Below are positions 24,719-34,648 of a stretch of 41,605 nt of DNA, in pieces. The position numbers and the translations under genes were made by a program. The stretch lies in the NCBI GenBank assembly GCA_022706235.1, contig JAKJCY010000015.1:1-41605 (forward strand), in the 5' to 3' direction. How positions within the stretch are numbered: position 1 is the stretch's first letter; each line of letters begins with the position of its first letter. The DNA comes from Candidatus Hydrogenedentota bacterium. Lineage in GTDB: Bacteria; Hydrogenedentota; Hydrogenedentia; Hydrogenedentales; CAITNO01. The notes under the pieces were generated by a model that saw nothing but the letters and a program-made list of their open reading frames with translations, was not told where the DNA came from and searched no databases.

Positions 24719-25759
24719 TCACAGGGCTTTAACGAAAGCTTGTGGGAAACCGGTTTTGGCGCGGATGTCGTTCAACGCTTTTTCCGCTGCCGCTTTATCT
24801 GGAAATCCGCCGACAACCACACGGTAGGCCTGGTTGTCCGTTGAAGGAATAATTTGTGTCTGTACCTTGGATTCCGTATTCAGTTTCTTTTGCAGCGCTT
24901 CAGCGCGTGCGCTTCGATCCGCGCCGGTGAAGGCGGCCAACTGAATACCGAATTTCCCTGAAACAGCCGCAGGCGCGGGAGGGGGGACGGGAGCGGGAGT
25001 CGGAGCCAAAGGCTCCAGTGCCAGATCTTCAATGGGCGGCTCATCCGGGGTTATTGGTGTAAGAAGCGGCTTGTCTTTCACCTCGGCCGCTGGCTTTGCG
25101 GGGGATGCGGGTACCGGAGTCGCCGGCACGGTTGCCGACGCCGCAGGTGTTTGCGTTACCGGTGTGGCTGCGGGGGCCGTCGGGGTCTGTGTCGCCGCCG
25201 GGGTTACGGGTGCCACTGGGGTTACGGGTATTGAGGATGCGGAAAGGGCTGCTTGTTTCTTCGCATCCGTATCGGCCAGGATCGGGGCCGCTTCTGTGTT
25301 TTTTTCTCCTTCCGTGGTGGTTACTGGAAGGGGTTCTTTTTCAGGCGCGGCAAAGTGTATGGACCCGGAACCCTCGGTGGAAAGAGGATCTGGTCGCATC
25401 GATGTGAGTCCCGGCACCGCAGCCATGTAGGGATTACGCGGCGTGGCGGTTTCCGGCGTTCGCTCCACTGCCTGACTGGTTGTGGTTTGTTCCTTTAGGG
25501 ATTCATCCTTCCCCGCCTGGTCTTGTGAAAGTGCTGGTACTGAGTAGGACTCCACTTCAGAGGGGGCTTCATTTTGTATCGGTTCCTGTCCTTTATCAAA
25601 TGAAGGATCCAGACGGCCCGTGATGATACCCAGCCCAAAGAAAAAGGCAAAGGCGCACAGGGCAAGGCAGAGATAGGCGGTCAACTGTCTTGTGGTTACT
25701 TCGGCCACGTGTATGTTTGATACAGGCCCGTTATCAGGGCGCTTCAGCTTATTATTCAT
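24719..25759 (-). CDS. Membrane-anchored SPOR-domain protein
   Basis: A 346-aa bitopic protein. One transmembrane helix lies at about residues 28-47 (YLCLALCAFAFFFGLGIITG). A long Pro/Ala/Thr-rich linker (about 50-265) contains a VTPVAPVTPA-type low-complexity stretch. The C-terminal SPOR domain (about 268-346; GKFGIQLAAFTGADRSARAEAL, AYRVVVGGFPDKAAAEKAL) binds peptidoglycan stripped of stem peptides, usually at the division septum. The layout fits an FtsN-like or other septal envelope protein. It overlaps the upstream zinc-ribbon gene by 8 nt, which implies coupled translation. Confidence 0.85.
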   Translation of the reverse strand: MNNKLKRPDNGPVSNIHVAEVTTRQLTAYLCLALCAFAFFFGLGIITGRLDPSFDKGQEPIQNEAPSEVESYSVPALSQDQAGKDESLKEQTTTSQAVERTPETATPRNPYMAAVPGLTSMRPDPLSTEGSGSIHFAAPEKEPLPVTTTEGEKNTEAAPILADTDAKKQAALSASSIPVTPVAPVTPAATQTPTAPAATPVTQTPAASATVPATPVPASPAKPAAEVKDKPLLTPITPDEPPIEDLALEPLAPTPAPVPPPAPAAVSGKFGIQLAAFTGADRSARAEALQKKLNTESKVQTQIIPSTDNQAYRVVVGGFPDKAAAEKALNDIRAKTGFPQAFVKAL

Positions 25760-26363
25760 GGAGCACTTCCCCTTTCGTCGTTTCCGTCGTTTCTGTAGTC
25801 GCCGTACATGCTTGTCTTTCTGAATCCGGGACGGGTTCCAACGCAGAATCCATGACCGGTTCTGGAGATTCCAGAGCGTGCAAACGATCCAGCAGCGCGA
25901 TTCGCGCCTCGTCCAGTTCCGTGTAAGAAAAATTCAAGTCACAGGCTTCGATAAGCCGGTTGGTCGCTCTATCCAGGTATAAGGTCGTGCGGATGGTGCC
26001 GTCGCCCTCTTCGGACTCCCGGACCTGCCTGAAGGCCCGTTGACGCTTGAGCAATTGAGCGGCCAGAAAGGCCTGCGCCAACTCCAGACGCTCGACCGAA
26101 GCGGCAAGGTCATAAAAAAGGCGCCGTAAGGGTGAGAGTATCTCCTGGTGCTCGGCTTCAAGCACTTTCGGATCGCTGTATTGTGTTTCCCAGGCACAGA
26201 AATGGTCCGCAGTTTTTTCTTTCGGATTGCATTCGGAACAATAATCGCGCCGTGCTAGCGATTCAGCTTCCCGCGTCGCAATGGAATGAACTTTTTGTTC
26301 ATGAATAAACGACTGATTACAGACGCAACATTTAGCCGCGCATTTACTGATTTTAATTTCCAT
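25752..26363 (-). CDS. Zinc-ribbon-like protein of unknown function
   Basis: A 203-aa protein. A treble-clef or ribbon-like metal site is suggested by C12-x2-C15 (KCCVC) and C42-x2-C45 (YCSECN) in the first 46 residues. A long helical segment follows (about 75-115) and then an acidic, Thr-rich tail. I do not recognise a named family; similar short Cys-rich proteins are seen in Planctomycetes-like genomes. It is the first gene of an overlapping four-gene operon with the SPOR protein, the PanE-like enzyme and the acyltransferase. The 206-nt gap upstream contains a TTGACA on the minus strand without a convincing -10. Confidence 0.6.
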   Translation of the reverse strand: MEIKISKCAAKCCVCNQSFIHEQKVHSIATREAESLARRDYCSECNPKEKTADHFCAWETQYSDPKVLEAEHQEILSPLRRLFYDLAASVERLELAQAFLAAQLLKRQRAFRQVRESEEGDGTIRTTLYLDRATNRLIEACDLNFSYTELDEARIALLDRLHALESPEPVMDSALEPVPDSERQACTATTETTETTKGEVLHE

Positions 26364-26569
26364 TATTTTCTACTGGTGAGTGAGTTGTTTGAGTCTTTGT
26401 TTCGGGACATATCCTGTTTCTGGCATCCCCGGCATGGAATTGAGGGTACTCCTTACGTCAAAGCACTATGTATTGTGTCAAGTGCGAATAGTATCTTCTT
26501 TTGCATACCAGAATTAGTATACCCTATTTAAAAGATTTGAGCAAGTTCCTGCACGATCTGGCCGGGGCG

Positions 26570-28315
26570 TCATGGCTTGTCAAAATAAATATCATAGTTA
26601 CCTGATACCGGCGTATCACTTTTTACAATCAGACGGTTTGATTCAGGTATCCATGACCAGGACCCCGCATCCAGGGGCAAACCGTCCCTGCTGATCCTTG
26701 CGGGGGATTGGTCGAGGCGCACCCGAAGCAAGTGGGGTTTGGCCTCGCCATCAAGAGTGATACATACGGGATTGCCATCTTCCACCCTGACCCGCAGTTC
26801 ACCACTCCTATCTGTATGATGTACGGTGAATTCCGATATCTTGTGGGGAAAAATATTCAGTGTGAGATACGGGGCCCAATCTTCTGCACCAATGCCCGTG
26901 TACGACCGTGAAATTTTCATGGGAATGATGGCCCCGTCGCGGACATATGCGGGATATTCCGCCAGGGGGAAGTCCCTGGTAAAGGTTGTTGGCCCTTCTA
27001 TAACCTTGGTATCGTCAAACCAATAGCGCCACCGGCCGGGGGGGAGGCAGACCTCGCGGGTCAAGGAGTCCTGATAAATGGGCGCGATCAAAAAGTCATC
27101 GCCGAAGAGATAGTGGTATTTTCCCTCCACGGGTTTCATGAGCACCCGACCGCCCCGGTTCGCCTGCACCACATAACAAAAGATATAGGGCACCAACTCT
27201 GAACGCAGCCACGAATATTCGCGCACAAGTTCGAGCTCCAGCGGGGTGCGCTTCCACATGCGCCGTTCGCCGTGACCGCCATTCAGAAAGAAGCCGCAGA
27301 AGGTGGAAAACTGGGTCCAGCGTATATAGAGTTCCGGCTGTATCGTATCGCCGCCATGATATCCGGCGATGTCGGAGCCGGGCAGGCTGTAACCGAATTT
27401 GGCGCTTCTTAAAATACACCACAGGGCCCGTTCAAGGCCCCGCTCCGCGTAAGACCAGGTGTGGGTGTTGTCGCCCACCCAGTTCAGGGTCGCCGCATCC
27501 ACGGGAGAAAATCCCTCCGGGTGAATCCAGGGCAGCACACTGTCAAATGACCTTCCCATGGTCACGAACTCGGGGTTCCGGGTACGGCCGTGTTCCAGCT
27601 CGTCCCGGTAGTAGTGGTCCATGTACCCCCGGGTCGTCATCCACCCTTTATAAGTCTTCTGGTAAAAAGCGGGGATCTTCCCGAAAAGATTCATGGAAAA
27701 GTAGCTGGAGGTGTCGTCCAGTTTCCAGGCATCCGCCCCGACGTCCAGGGCTTGTTGCTGCATGCCCTGCCACCAGGCCATGGCCGCGGGATTGGTGTAG
27801 TCGATGAGCCCCCCAAGGCCCTGCCACCATTTGACCTGGTGCCCGTCGCCGACGAGATATCCCTTGTTCTTGGCCTCCTCATAAAAGGCGCGGGAATCCT
27901 TGATAATGGTGCTGTCGCTTTGGCTGTTTACATTGCAGGTCATCCAGAACGCCACCCGTATGCCCCGGTCTTGAATACTTTTAAAGAATTCCTTGGGATT
28001 AGGATAACGGGTCTCATCGAAAGTGAAATTGTTGTTGATGGTCGCCCAGGGGGAATCCACCAGGTACGCGCCGACCGGAAAATCATGTTCCAGGTAACCA
28101 TTTATCATTTCCAGCATGAAGTCCGCCGTCAGCACATCGTCTTCCCATATCCAGGGTTCCAATGCCCATGCCGGGGTGAGGGGCGGGTTGGCATGGCGCT
28201 TTGCGTTGAACGGCATCCCCCACAAGGGGAACACAATGTAGAAATAAAAAAAGATGAGCATAAAAACAAGGCAGGCCGCGACAATTTTCAGAAACAGTTT
28301 CAGGCATTTGGGCAT
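26570..28315 (-). CDS. Membrane-anchored GH31 family glycosidase
   Basis: A 581-aa retaining alpha-glycosidase. An N-terminal hydrophobic anchor (about residues 8-32) suggests attachment to the outer face of the inner membrane or export. The GH31 core is compact: VGAYLVDSPWATINNNFTFD, nucleophile D200 in WKLDD, acid/base D282 in WVGDN, and GSDIAGY near 317-323. It lacks the long N-terminal beta-domain of many GH31 enzymes and is shorter than the GH31 at the start of the window. Specificity is not deducible; alpha-glucosidase, alpha-xylosidase and alpha-galactosidase activities exist in such branches. The start at 28315 follows AAGGAG about 7 nt upstream. Confidence 0.88.
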   Translation of the reverse strand: MPKCLKLFLKIVAACLVFMLIFFYFYIVFPLWGMPFNAKRHANPPLTPAWALEPWIWEDDVLTADFMLEMINGYLEHDFPVGAYLVDSPWATINNNFTFDETRYPNPKEFFKSIQDRGIRVAFWMTCNVNSQSDSTIIKDSRAFYEEAKNKGYLVGDGHQVKWWQGLGGLIDYTNPAAMAWWQGMQQQALDVGADAWKLDDTSSYFSMNLFGKIPAFYQKTYKGWMTTRGYMDHYYRDELEHGRTRNPEFVTMGRSFDSVLPWIHPEGFSPVDAATLNWVGDNTHTWSYAERGLERALWCILRSAKFGYSLPGSDIAGYHGGDTIQPELYIRWTQFSTFCGFFLNGGHGERRMWKRTPLELELVREYSWLRSELVPYIFCYVVQANRGGRVLMKPVEGKYHYLFGDDFLIAPIYQDSLTREVCLPPGRWRYWFDDTKVIEGPTTFTRDFPLAEYPAYVRDGAIIPMKISRSYTGIGAEDWAPYLTLNIFPHKISEFTVHHTDRSGELRVRVEDGNPVCITLDGEAKPHLLRVRLDQSPARISRDGLPLDAGSWSWIPESNRLIVKSDTPVSGNYDIYFDKP

Positions 28316-28414
28316 AGGGAGACTCCTTAATCAAGCCGTATGGGTACAAACCAACCGTGACTTCCTCGAGAGCGGCGCATCCCGGCAGACCGGGGTATTT
28401 GTCGAAAGATACTT

Positions 28415-28487
28415 TACGAGTACGAGTACGATTACGAACACAATAACGATTGCGCCGATTCGTGCTCGTGTTCGTATCTCGTAATCG
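28415..28487. repeat. Inverted tandem array, 6-nt units (TACGAn / nTCGTn)
   Basis: The left arm has contiguous hexamers TACGAG, TACGAG, TACGAT, TACGAA and then degenerate CACAAT and AACGAT (28415-28450). The right arm has TTCGTG, CTCGTG and TTCGTA followed by TCTCGTAATCG (28459-28487). The arms are reverse complements in type and separated by about 8 nt. It lies in the 274-nt gap between the GH50-like and GH31 genes, 100 nt upstream of the GH31 start on the minus-strand transcript. Confidence 0.75.
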
Positions 28488-28589
28488 AAATGATTCGCTA
28501 AAACCCAAAATTAGGTTACGTTGTTTTATATCAATATGTTGTGAGTTGTATTTTTTCAGGAGTGACACCACATGACCGGTTGTATGTAT

Positions 28590-30665
28590 TTATTTTTGTC
28601 CCGGTATATACGCCCCGCTGTATCGCAGACGGTATGCTTCGCCATGAATCTTCCTTGCAGCCTGGACCAGTTCGGAATAGGGCGTGTCCGTTACGGCCAC
28701 AAAACCTATATTATAGTTTTCCCCGTCAAACCAGCGTCCCGTAATGGGTTCATCCACATATTGGAACCAGTGGCATCCCACGAAGGCGGGATGTGTCACG
28801 ACACTCTTCACATAGTTGTAAAAGTGTTCTGCACGCGCCGTCTGGTCTTCGACCGCCACCAGGCCGGTGTGAAACATGCCCCGATCCAGTGCTCCGAAGT
28901 GAAATTCCCCTATAAGGATGGGTTTACCGAGGTCCTTGTCATCCCTGTAGATATCCTCGGGAATAGTGGAAAAATAAAAATTAAAAGAAATGACGTCGGC
29001 GATTTCCGCGCAGGCACTCACCACGGGAGTGGGCCGGGAAGAAAAACGGCAGCCGAGGTACAGTTGGTTGGGAGCATGCCTGTCCAGCGCATCCCGGATC
29101 ACGGAGAAATAACGAAGCGCGAAACGATACAGATAGGCGTCGAGGTCCTCCTGTGCTGCTTCATTGACGGTGTCCGGCTTGCAAATGCCTTCCCATGTTT
29201 CAAAGGCGGTGGACCATGCCCGGTTCAAACCTTCCAGGTTCTCGTGGCGCTCCTGAAGAAATTGGAGCAGGGCTTGCCTTGCCGGTTGTTCGCTGTCGCT
29301 TGCAAGCACTCCCCTGATGACGCCTTCCCAGGCAAGTTCATTATCGGTGAAATAACCAATGCACAGGGGATTTGCGCCATAACGCTCACCCATTCCCGTG
29401 ACGGAGGCTTCCACCTTTTCCTGAAACGAGACGTCGTACACATCCACCATCTTGCCCCAGTATCCTGTAGCCGCCTCAATGCGCCGAACATCAGGAATGT
29501 GGACCGGTACGACAAAGGGGAGGGGGCTGCGGTCCAGCACATCCCCCTGGCTCCAATTGCCCAGGGTGTTGAATCCCCAGTGGCGCAGGCGGCAATAGGC
29601 GTTGTCCAGAAAGGATTTCCGCCAATCGGCGCCATAGGTGCGGACCAGGTTGGCGGTATAAAAGCTGAAGGTGGCTCCAGCGCCGCCTATGGGTTCCGCC
29701 ATGCTGTGCGCGCCCTGAACATGGGCGTACAGGCCGCCGAAAAGAGGATCATCCTTCGGCGGCAGCCATTCAAACCAGGCTTCGCGTTTCTCGGTGAAGG
29801 TACGTTCACCCGTGCCGACACAGTCCACGCCAAGAGAAAGGAACAGAGTGCCTTCGGGCGTGACCAGCCACCATTTGTCCGCTAACTTTTCCGTGCGGAA
29901 CCAGCCGGTCGCTTCCAGACGGGGGCCGGCCGCCCAACCGCCGAAGCGGTCCCGTTCCGGCAGTTCGGGGGTTTCCGACCAGGCTGCCTGTTCAAGGGAG
30001 TGTCGTTGCTTGAAATCATTCTCCGAGGCAAGTTTGCCCGGCCAGTCGGCATGTTTATACTGACCATACCTATCCACAAAGGGTAAGGGGACCGGGGAAG
30101 CGGGGGCGTTCGCATCCCCGAACACATACAACTTTTCAAGAAGCAAAACGCGACTGTGGGTCGGCTTGGGCAAAAACAACTGGAACCCTGTTATAGCGGT
30201 CAAATCAAGGGGCTCTCCCGAGCCGTACTGCACCAGGCCGGGCAATCCCCGCATGCCCCAGAGTATCGGGCCGTCTTTCCTTTTGAAATGCATCCTGAAT
30301 TCAAATCGCTTCCGGGGGGGCACGGAACCGCTCAGGCTGTTACAGAAATGCTCCCCGTCGGCACCCTTGTTGTCCAGGCGGAGCGCCGCATCAACAGAAG
30401 TGTCCCCTGGGTTATACAGTACAATCCCGATACCCGAATGTGCGGACCAGTCCCACCCGCCTTCAGGCCCCTGAAAAAAAACATTAGGCCAATCCACCTG
30501 CTCAAAACGTACCGAGAGTCCCTGGCCTGAAGCGTGATCAAGGACGGCCGTATTGTTAAAGCGCACAAAAGGAGGAAGCGGGACTGCGTTGAAATCCACT
30601 AAAATGGATTCCTGTTCGGCTGCGGCCGGAAAGATTAATAGTGTCAGTGCAAACAAAACGCACAT
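28590..30665 (-). CDS. Exported GH50-like beta-agarase/exo-galactanase-type hydrolase
   Basis: A 691-aa protein with a signal peptide (MCVLFALTLLIFPAAA). A CBM-like beta-sandwich domain (about 25-190) precedes a (beta/alpha)8 barrel. The catalytic pair is probably E443 in YFTDNELAWE (acid/base) and E587 in LIGEFHFGALDRG (nucleophile), the arrangement of GH50 agarases and related clan-A enzymes. Agarases cleave beta-1,4-linked galactose in agar, but GH50-like proteins in non-marine genomes may act on other beta-galactans. The ATG at 30665 is preferred over the TTG at 30668, with AAGGA upstream. It starts 15 nt after the glnE stop and is probably co-transcribed. Confidence 0.78.
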   Translation of the reverse strand: MCVLFALTLLIFPAAAEQESILVDFNAVPLPPFVRFNNTAVLDHASGQGLSVRFEQVDWPNVFFQGPEGGWDWSAHSGIGIVLYNPGDTSVDAALRLDNKGADGEHFCNSLSGSVPPRKRFEFRMHFKRKDGPILWGMRGLPGLVQYGSGEPLDLTAITGFQLFLPKPTHSRVLLLEKLYVFGDANAPASPVPLPFVDRYGQYKHADWPGKLASENDFKQRHSLEQAAWSETPELPERDRFGGWAAGPRLEATGWFRTEKLADKWWLVTPEGTLFLSLGVDCVGTGERTFTEKREAWFEWLPPKDDPLFGGLYAHVQGAHSMAEPIGGAGATFSFYTANLVRTYGADWRKSFLDNAYCRLRHWGFNTLGNWSQGDVLDRSPLPFVVPVHIPDVRRIEAATGYWGKMVDVYDVSFQEKVEASVTGMGERYGANPLCIGYFTDNELAWEGVIRGVLASDSEQPARQALLQFLQERHENLEGLNRAWSTAFETWEGICKPDTVNEAAQEDLDAYLYRFALRYFSVIRDALDRHAPNQLYLGCRFSSRPTPVVSACAEIADVISFNFYFSTIPEDIYRDDKDLGKPILIGEFHFGALDRGMFHTGLVAVEDQTARAEHFYNYVKSVVTHPAFVGCHWFQYVDEPITGRWFDGENYNIGFVAVTDTPYSELVQAARKIHGEAYRLRYSGAYIPGQK

Positions 30666-30680
30666 CAAAGGGATTCCTTT

Positions 30681-33680
30681 TTACAGGGGGGGGGCCGTTT
30701 CATTGCGCAAGGCATTATATATGCGGAGATAGACCTGGTGTATGCCTGCCGCGTGCGATTCTATTTGCTCCTGGAGGCCGCCTTCAATTCCAAGGCTTTG
30801 AGCCAGGCGAGCGGCCATCTCAGGGGCGTCCGGCAGACAGGAAGATGCGCAACCCCGCATCATACGGGAACGGTTCAGGAGCCGCCTGTAAAACGCATAG
30901 CCTTCCCTGAGCATGCCGTGTTCCTGTTCGGGAAGAAGGGATTTTTCGCTCAGCAGTTCCAGCGCTCCGAAAACGCCGCCCCGCTCCAGGTCTGGGTGCT
31001 CGCCTGCGTGTCTCAGTTGAAGGAGCCGGGTGGCAAACTCTATTTCCGCAATGCCGCCTTCTCGCCGTTTCAAGTCCAGGCGCGGCGCCGCCGCCGCAAG
31101 TTTCGCACGCATGGCCTCCAGTTCTTCCAGCCCGGACCGTTCCAAACGCATGGAAAAGGCCAGGTGGCGCGCCTCAGCCTCAATCCGGGCCGCGAAACCG
31201 GCATCACCCGCCACCGCCCGCACCTTCATAAGTGCGAATTTTTCCCAAAAATACGCCTCTTCCTGGTAGTACTGGCGAAAGCGCTGCTCCGGTATAGCAA
31301 GGGCGCCTTTGTTACCGTCGGGCCGAAGCCGGGCGTCCACATCGTACAATAAACCGTAACGCGTGGGTTCTTTAAGGGACTTGATGACCTGGGAGGCGAT
31401 GCTCGCAAAGTATTCCGTCGGCGAAGTGGAAATGTCGAAACGGGCGGTTTCCTCGTCTTCATGGACAAATACGAGATCCAAATCACTTCCATAGCCCAGT
31501 TCCCGCCCGCCGAATTTACCCAGGGCTACTATCGCGAAAGCGGCCGAGGTCGTTCCGTACCGCGCCGTTGTCCTGGCGCGGGCGCGGCTTAAAGACCTGG
31601 CCAGGATGACCTCCGCCAACTGGGACAGTTCGTCACCCACGGCCGTTACAGGAATGCCCAGAAGTATTTCGCGCAAGGCCACTTTCAAGACTTCGCCATC
31701 GCGCAAGCGGTAAAGGGCCGGTGCGGGGTCGGCTGCAGCCTCCAGATCAGACAGGACTTGTTCCAGTTCGTCCCGCCGTGAAGGCATGTCAATATGTCCG
31801 GGGGTTCCGATAAGGTCAAGCAGGCTTATGTCCCGCAACAGCATTTCACTTAAATAATCGCTGTTCGATACCAGGGCAATCAGGTAACGTGACAGATTCC
31901 GGTGATACTTCAATAGGTTATAGAGGGTGGCCGGAACAGGCAATCTGCCCAGTATCTGGCTAAACCGCAGCAAAGCGCCGTCGGGATCGGGGGTTTGGCC
32001 CAGGGCCTCTAACAGAAAAGGGGTGACGGCGGAGAACTGCTGGGCCGTCTCCCGGGTATACGGGGCGTCATCGGGGCCGTTGGCCAGCAGAAGCAGTTCG
32101 TTTCGAGCACGGCCCGGGTCGCGAAAACCCAGGGAGGCAAGTTTCTTCAAACCGTCGGCGCATGCCGACTCGGGTTCCAGCAACTCGATTACCCAGAGGT
32201 TGCCGTCGCCCCGGGTCGCGAGGAACTGTTCAAGGATTGCCCGCGTCTCCGCAGTCCGCTCGCGGTAGACGTTCATTAAAGAATCGCCGTTCTCATATCC
32301 CAGGCGCCGGGCGAGCATGTCCAGTTCCGGCCCGGTTTCCGGCAGGATATGGGTCTGTCTTCCTCCCTCGATCTGGAGGCGGTGTTCAATTCCGCGCAGA
32401 AAAATATAATTACGTTCCAGGGTCGCGGCGTCAAAAGGTTGAACCTTCTGCCGTTGTCCGAGAGCCCGCAGGGCTTCCAGCGTGTTGGAAGTCCGTATCT
32501 CAGGCCAGCGGCCCCCGTGAAGCATCTGAAGCATCTGCACGGTGAACTCGATATCGCGGATGCCGCCGCGGCCCAGTTTGACCTCACGGTCGGTCTGTGA
32601 CTTGGAGGCGATGATACTTTCCACCTGCCGCTTGACGCTTCGGATGTCTTCCAGGGTTGTGTCGTCAAAATACCGGGGATAGAAAAAAGGACGCAACTGT
32701 TCAAGAAGGACTTCCCCCAATTGGAAATCGCCCGCGCAAGGCCGGGCCTTGATTAGAGCCTGCCGTTCCCACGCACGACCGTAGGTGCTGTAGTAGTCGA
32801 CGGCGCTGCCTAAAGAACAGGCGAGGGGGCCGCTTTTGCCGAAGGGACGCAGGCGCGTGTCCACGCGGAAAACATGTCCCTCGGCGGTACGTTCCGAAAG
32901 CAGCCGTATCATCAACTCGCACAACTTGCGATAATATTCTTCAGTGGTGGCGCTTTGGGGGGAATCTTCACGAGTGTGCCCGCTGGCGCTGTATATGAAA
33001 AGCAGATCGATATCAGAGCTGAAGTTCAGCTCCTGACCACCCAGTTTTCCCATGGCCAGAACGCAAAAGGTTACCTCCATTGAAGGGGCCTCATCGGCGT
33101 CAAGGGGGCTGAAACGTGGGGAGAGATACTCGGTGGATGCCCGAAGTGCCCCTTCAATCATAGCGTCCGCCAGATGGGAAATATCCGCCGAAACGGATTC
33201 AAAAGGGGCATGGAGATGGACCTCGCGCGCAGCGATGCGCAACAACTCCCGATGGCTGAACTGCCGCAGCCATTTTTGTCTCGTTTCAATATCGTTATGC
33301 TTTTGAAACGCTGCCTCCAGGATCTCGCCATATTCCATCGGGGGTCGGGCATGGTCCGGGTGAAGGTTATCCCATAGCCAGGCGCCGTACTGGGGATATC
33401 TGCACAGCATATCCGATAAAAGGGGGCCTTGGGAAAAGAGCTCCGCCAACAGGGGAAGATAGCCCGGTATATCGCTCATGCGTAAGGCTTCCGCCTGCCG
33501 GTCTTCTACCGCCTCCAGGAAACGCGTCAGATTGATTAGAACGCCAAGAGGATCCGCGGACTGCCCGGCGGTTTCCTGAACGGTGGTTAAAAATGCTTCT
33601 CCACAGTGCGAGCGTATCGTTTTCAGGCAGGCTGCGGCCTTTTCTGAATCATGAAAATAATCATATTCGGGGGTTTTCAT
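30681..33680 (-). CDS. glnE: Bifunctional glutamine synthetase adenylyltransferase/deadenylase
   Basis: A 999-aa cytoplasmic regulator that adenylylates and deadenylylates glutamine synthetase in response to PII and glutamine. Two nucleotidyltransferase domains are evident. GKLGGQELNFSSDIDLLF (about residues 207-226) belongs to the deadenylase half, and GKFGGRELGYGSDLDLVFVH (about 717-737) to the adenylylase half. GGIRDIEFTVQMLQ and GGIAEIEFATRLLQ follow each of them, as expected. Length is normal for GlnE (about 950-1000). The coding end contains a run of nine C just before the TAA. It sits downstream of the TPR gene and upstream of the GH50-like gene. Confidence 0.95.
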   Translation of the reverse strand: MKTPEYDYFHDSEKAAACLKTIRSHCGEAFLTTVQETAGQSADPLGVLINLTRFLEAVEDRQAEALRMSDIPGYLPLLAELFSQGPLLSDMLCRYPQYGAWLWDNLHPDHARPPMEYGEILEAAFQKHNDIETRQKWLRQFSHRELLRIAAREVHLHAPFESVSADISHLADAMIEGALRASTEYLSPRFSPLDADEAPSMEVTFCVLAMGKLGGQELNFSSDIDLLFIYSASGHTREDSPQSATTEEYYRKLCELMIRLLSERTAEGHVFRVDTRLRPFGKSGPLACSLGSAVDYYSTYGRAWERQALIKARPCAGDFQLGEVLLEQLRPFFYPRYFDDTTLEDIRSVKRQVESIIASKSQTDREVKLGRGGIRDIEFTVQMLQMLHGGRWPEIRTSNTLEALRALGQRQKVQPFDAATLERNYIFLRGIEHRLQIEGGRQTHILPETGPELDMLARRLGYENGDSLMNVYRERTAETRAILEQFLATRGDGNLWVIELLEPESACADGLKKLASLGFRDPGRARNELLLLANGPDDAPYTRETAQQFSAVTPFLLEALGQTPDPDGALLRFSQILGRLPVPATLYNLLKYHRNLSRYLIALVSNSDYLSEMLLRDISLLDLIGTPGHIDMPSRRDELEQVLSDLEAAADPAPALYRLRDGEVLKVALREILLGIPVTAVGDELSQLAEVILARSLSRARARTTARYGTTSAAFAIVALGKFGGRELGYGSDLDLVFVHEDEETARFDISTSPTEYFASIASQVIKSLKEPTRYGLLYDVDARLRPDGNKGALAIPEQRFRQYYQEEAYFWEKFALMKVRAVAGDAGFAARIEAEARHLAFSMRLERSGLEELEAMRAKLAAAAPRLDLKRREGGIAEIEFATRLLQLRHAGEHPDLERGGVFGALELLSEKSLLPEQEHGMLREGYAFYRRLLNRSRMMRGCASSCLPDAPEMAARLAQSLGIEGGLQEQIESHAAGIHQVYLRIYNALRNETAPPL
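30686..30694. repeat. Nine-base C/G homopolymer at the 3' end of glnE
   Basis: A run of nine G on the plus strand (nine C in the coding strand) covers the last codons of glnE before the stop. One-base slippage would remove the stop and let the frame run past the start of the downstream hydrolase. It is a possible slippage site; assembly error is also possible. Confidence 0.6.
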
Positions 33681-33727
33681 AAGCGACTCTGTATTGCTGC
33701 ATTATTGTGCAGCGCACGGCAAAGGCG

Positions 33728-34216
33728 TTACTCGGATGGGGCTACTTGCTGTCTCAACGCATGTAAGCGGGGGGAGGCGCCATAACGGGCAAACAACGGT
33801 TGGCCAATCAGGGTGCGTGCCGCCGTAGCATCCAGCGCGGCCAGCCGTTCAAGGGCATCGAAAAGACGGGGTTCATTTTCCGGCATACACAGCATAAAGA
33901 AAGTCGAAATCAAGGTCCAGGTTTCCGCTTCGCGCGGTTGTAACGCCTCCACCAGTTCAATTTCCCGCAGCGCGTCCGCTTCGCGTCCGATATGGGACAG
34001 GCAAATGCCCGCCAAGGTGCGCACATACAGCCATTCCGGGGCGATACGGACACATTTTTGAAAAGCGGAAAGCGCTTCGGGAAACCGTTTTTCTTTGTAT
34101 GCGGACATGCCTGCCTGAAACCGTCGCCGCAACCGCCAGGAACGAAAGTAGCGGATACCGAGCTGGATGCCCATGACAATGCCTGCAATAAGTGCCAGAC
34201 TGATAATTTCACCCAT
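33728..34216 (-). CDS. Membrane-anchored TPR-repeat protein
   Basis: A 162-aa protein. An N-terminal helix (IISLALIAGIVMGIQLGIRYF) anchors it to the membrane. TPR-type helices follow at about residues 32-100 (AYKEKRFPEALSAFQKCVRIAPEW and the next helix pair). TPRs mediate protein contacts; a specific partner is not deducible. It lies 47 nt upstream of glnE on the same strand and may share its promoter. The start at 34216 has AAAGG about 9 nt upstream. Confidence 0.75.
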   Translation of the reverse strand: MGEIISLALIAGIVMGIQLGIRYFRSWRLRRRFQAGMSAYKEKRFPEALSAFQKCVRIAPEWLYVRTLAGICLSHIGREADALREIELVEALQPREAETWTLISTFFMLCMPENEPRLFDALERLAALDATAARTLIGQPLFARYGASPRLHALRQQVAPSE

Positions 34217-34560
34217 GGTAACAACCTTTGCGTGGGGTAAGATTTATGCCGTAAGTATATCAGAAAGAACCGCCATCGATGGAGCGGGGAAACGATGTCC
34301 ATGACAGGAGAGGGCGTTACGGCGCCAACAGCGCTTTGGACAGCCGTTATCTTGCGGGAGTCTTGCGCCATCTTATTCCTGCGGCGTCCATAGTCACAAC
34401 AGAGGGAAGGTGCGCCCCGGTATCGATACCCGTCATCTTTACCATCCGTTACGTTGCGGACCACAAACAAAAAAGTACACGGGGGGCGACATTTTTAGTA
34501 GATTATCGGCTCGTAGCCGCTATAAAAAACAAGAAGTGAACCATGACAAAGACCAAGCAT

Positions 34561-34643
34561 CTCGTCATTGCGAGGCACGAAGCAATCTCATCGCAAAACG
34601 GACTTGCTTCAAACCAGATTGCTTCGTACCTCGCAATGACGAG
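34561..34643. repeat. MITE-like palindrome, 28-bp arms (CTCGTCATTGCGAGG...)
   Basis: Arms at 34561-34588 and 34616-34643 are reverse complements over 28 nt with one mismatch and a 27-nt centre. The sequence CTCGTCATTGCGAGGCACGA resembles the CGTCATTGCGAGG palindromic repeats scattered in many bacterial genomes. Similar elements are thought to be non-autonomous mobile repeats. Confidence 0.8.
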
Positions 34644-34648
34644 TCTTT

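Noticed and set aside
33910..34470. A 186-codon minus-strand open frame reaching into the repeat-rich gap
   Set aside because: It overlaps the TPR gene in another frame, and its upstream part is low-complexity intergenic sequence without a start signal.
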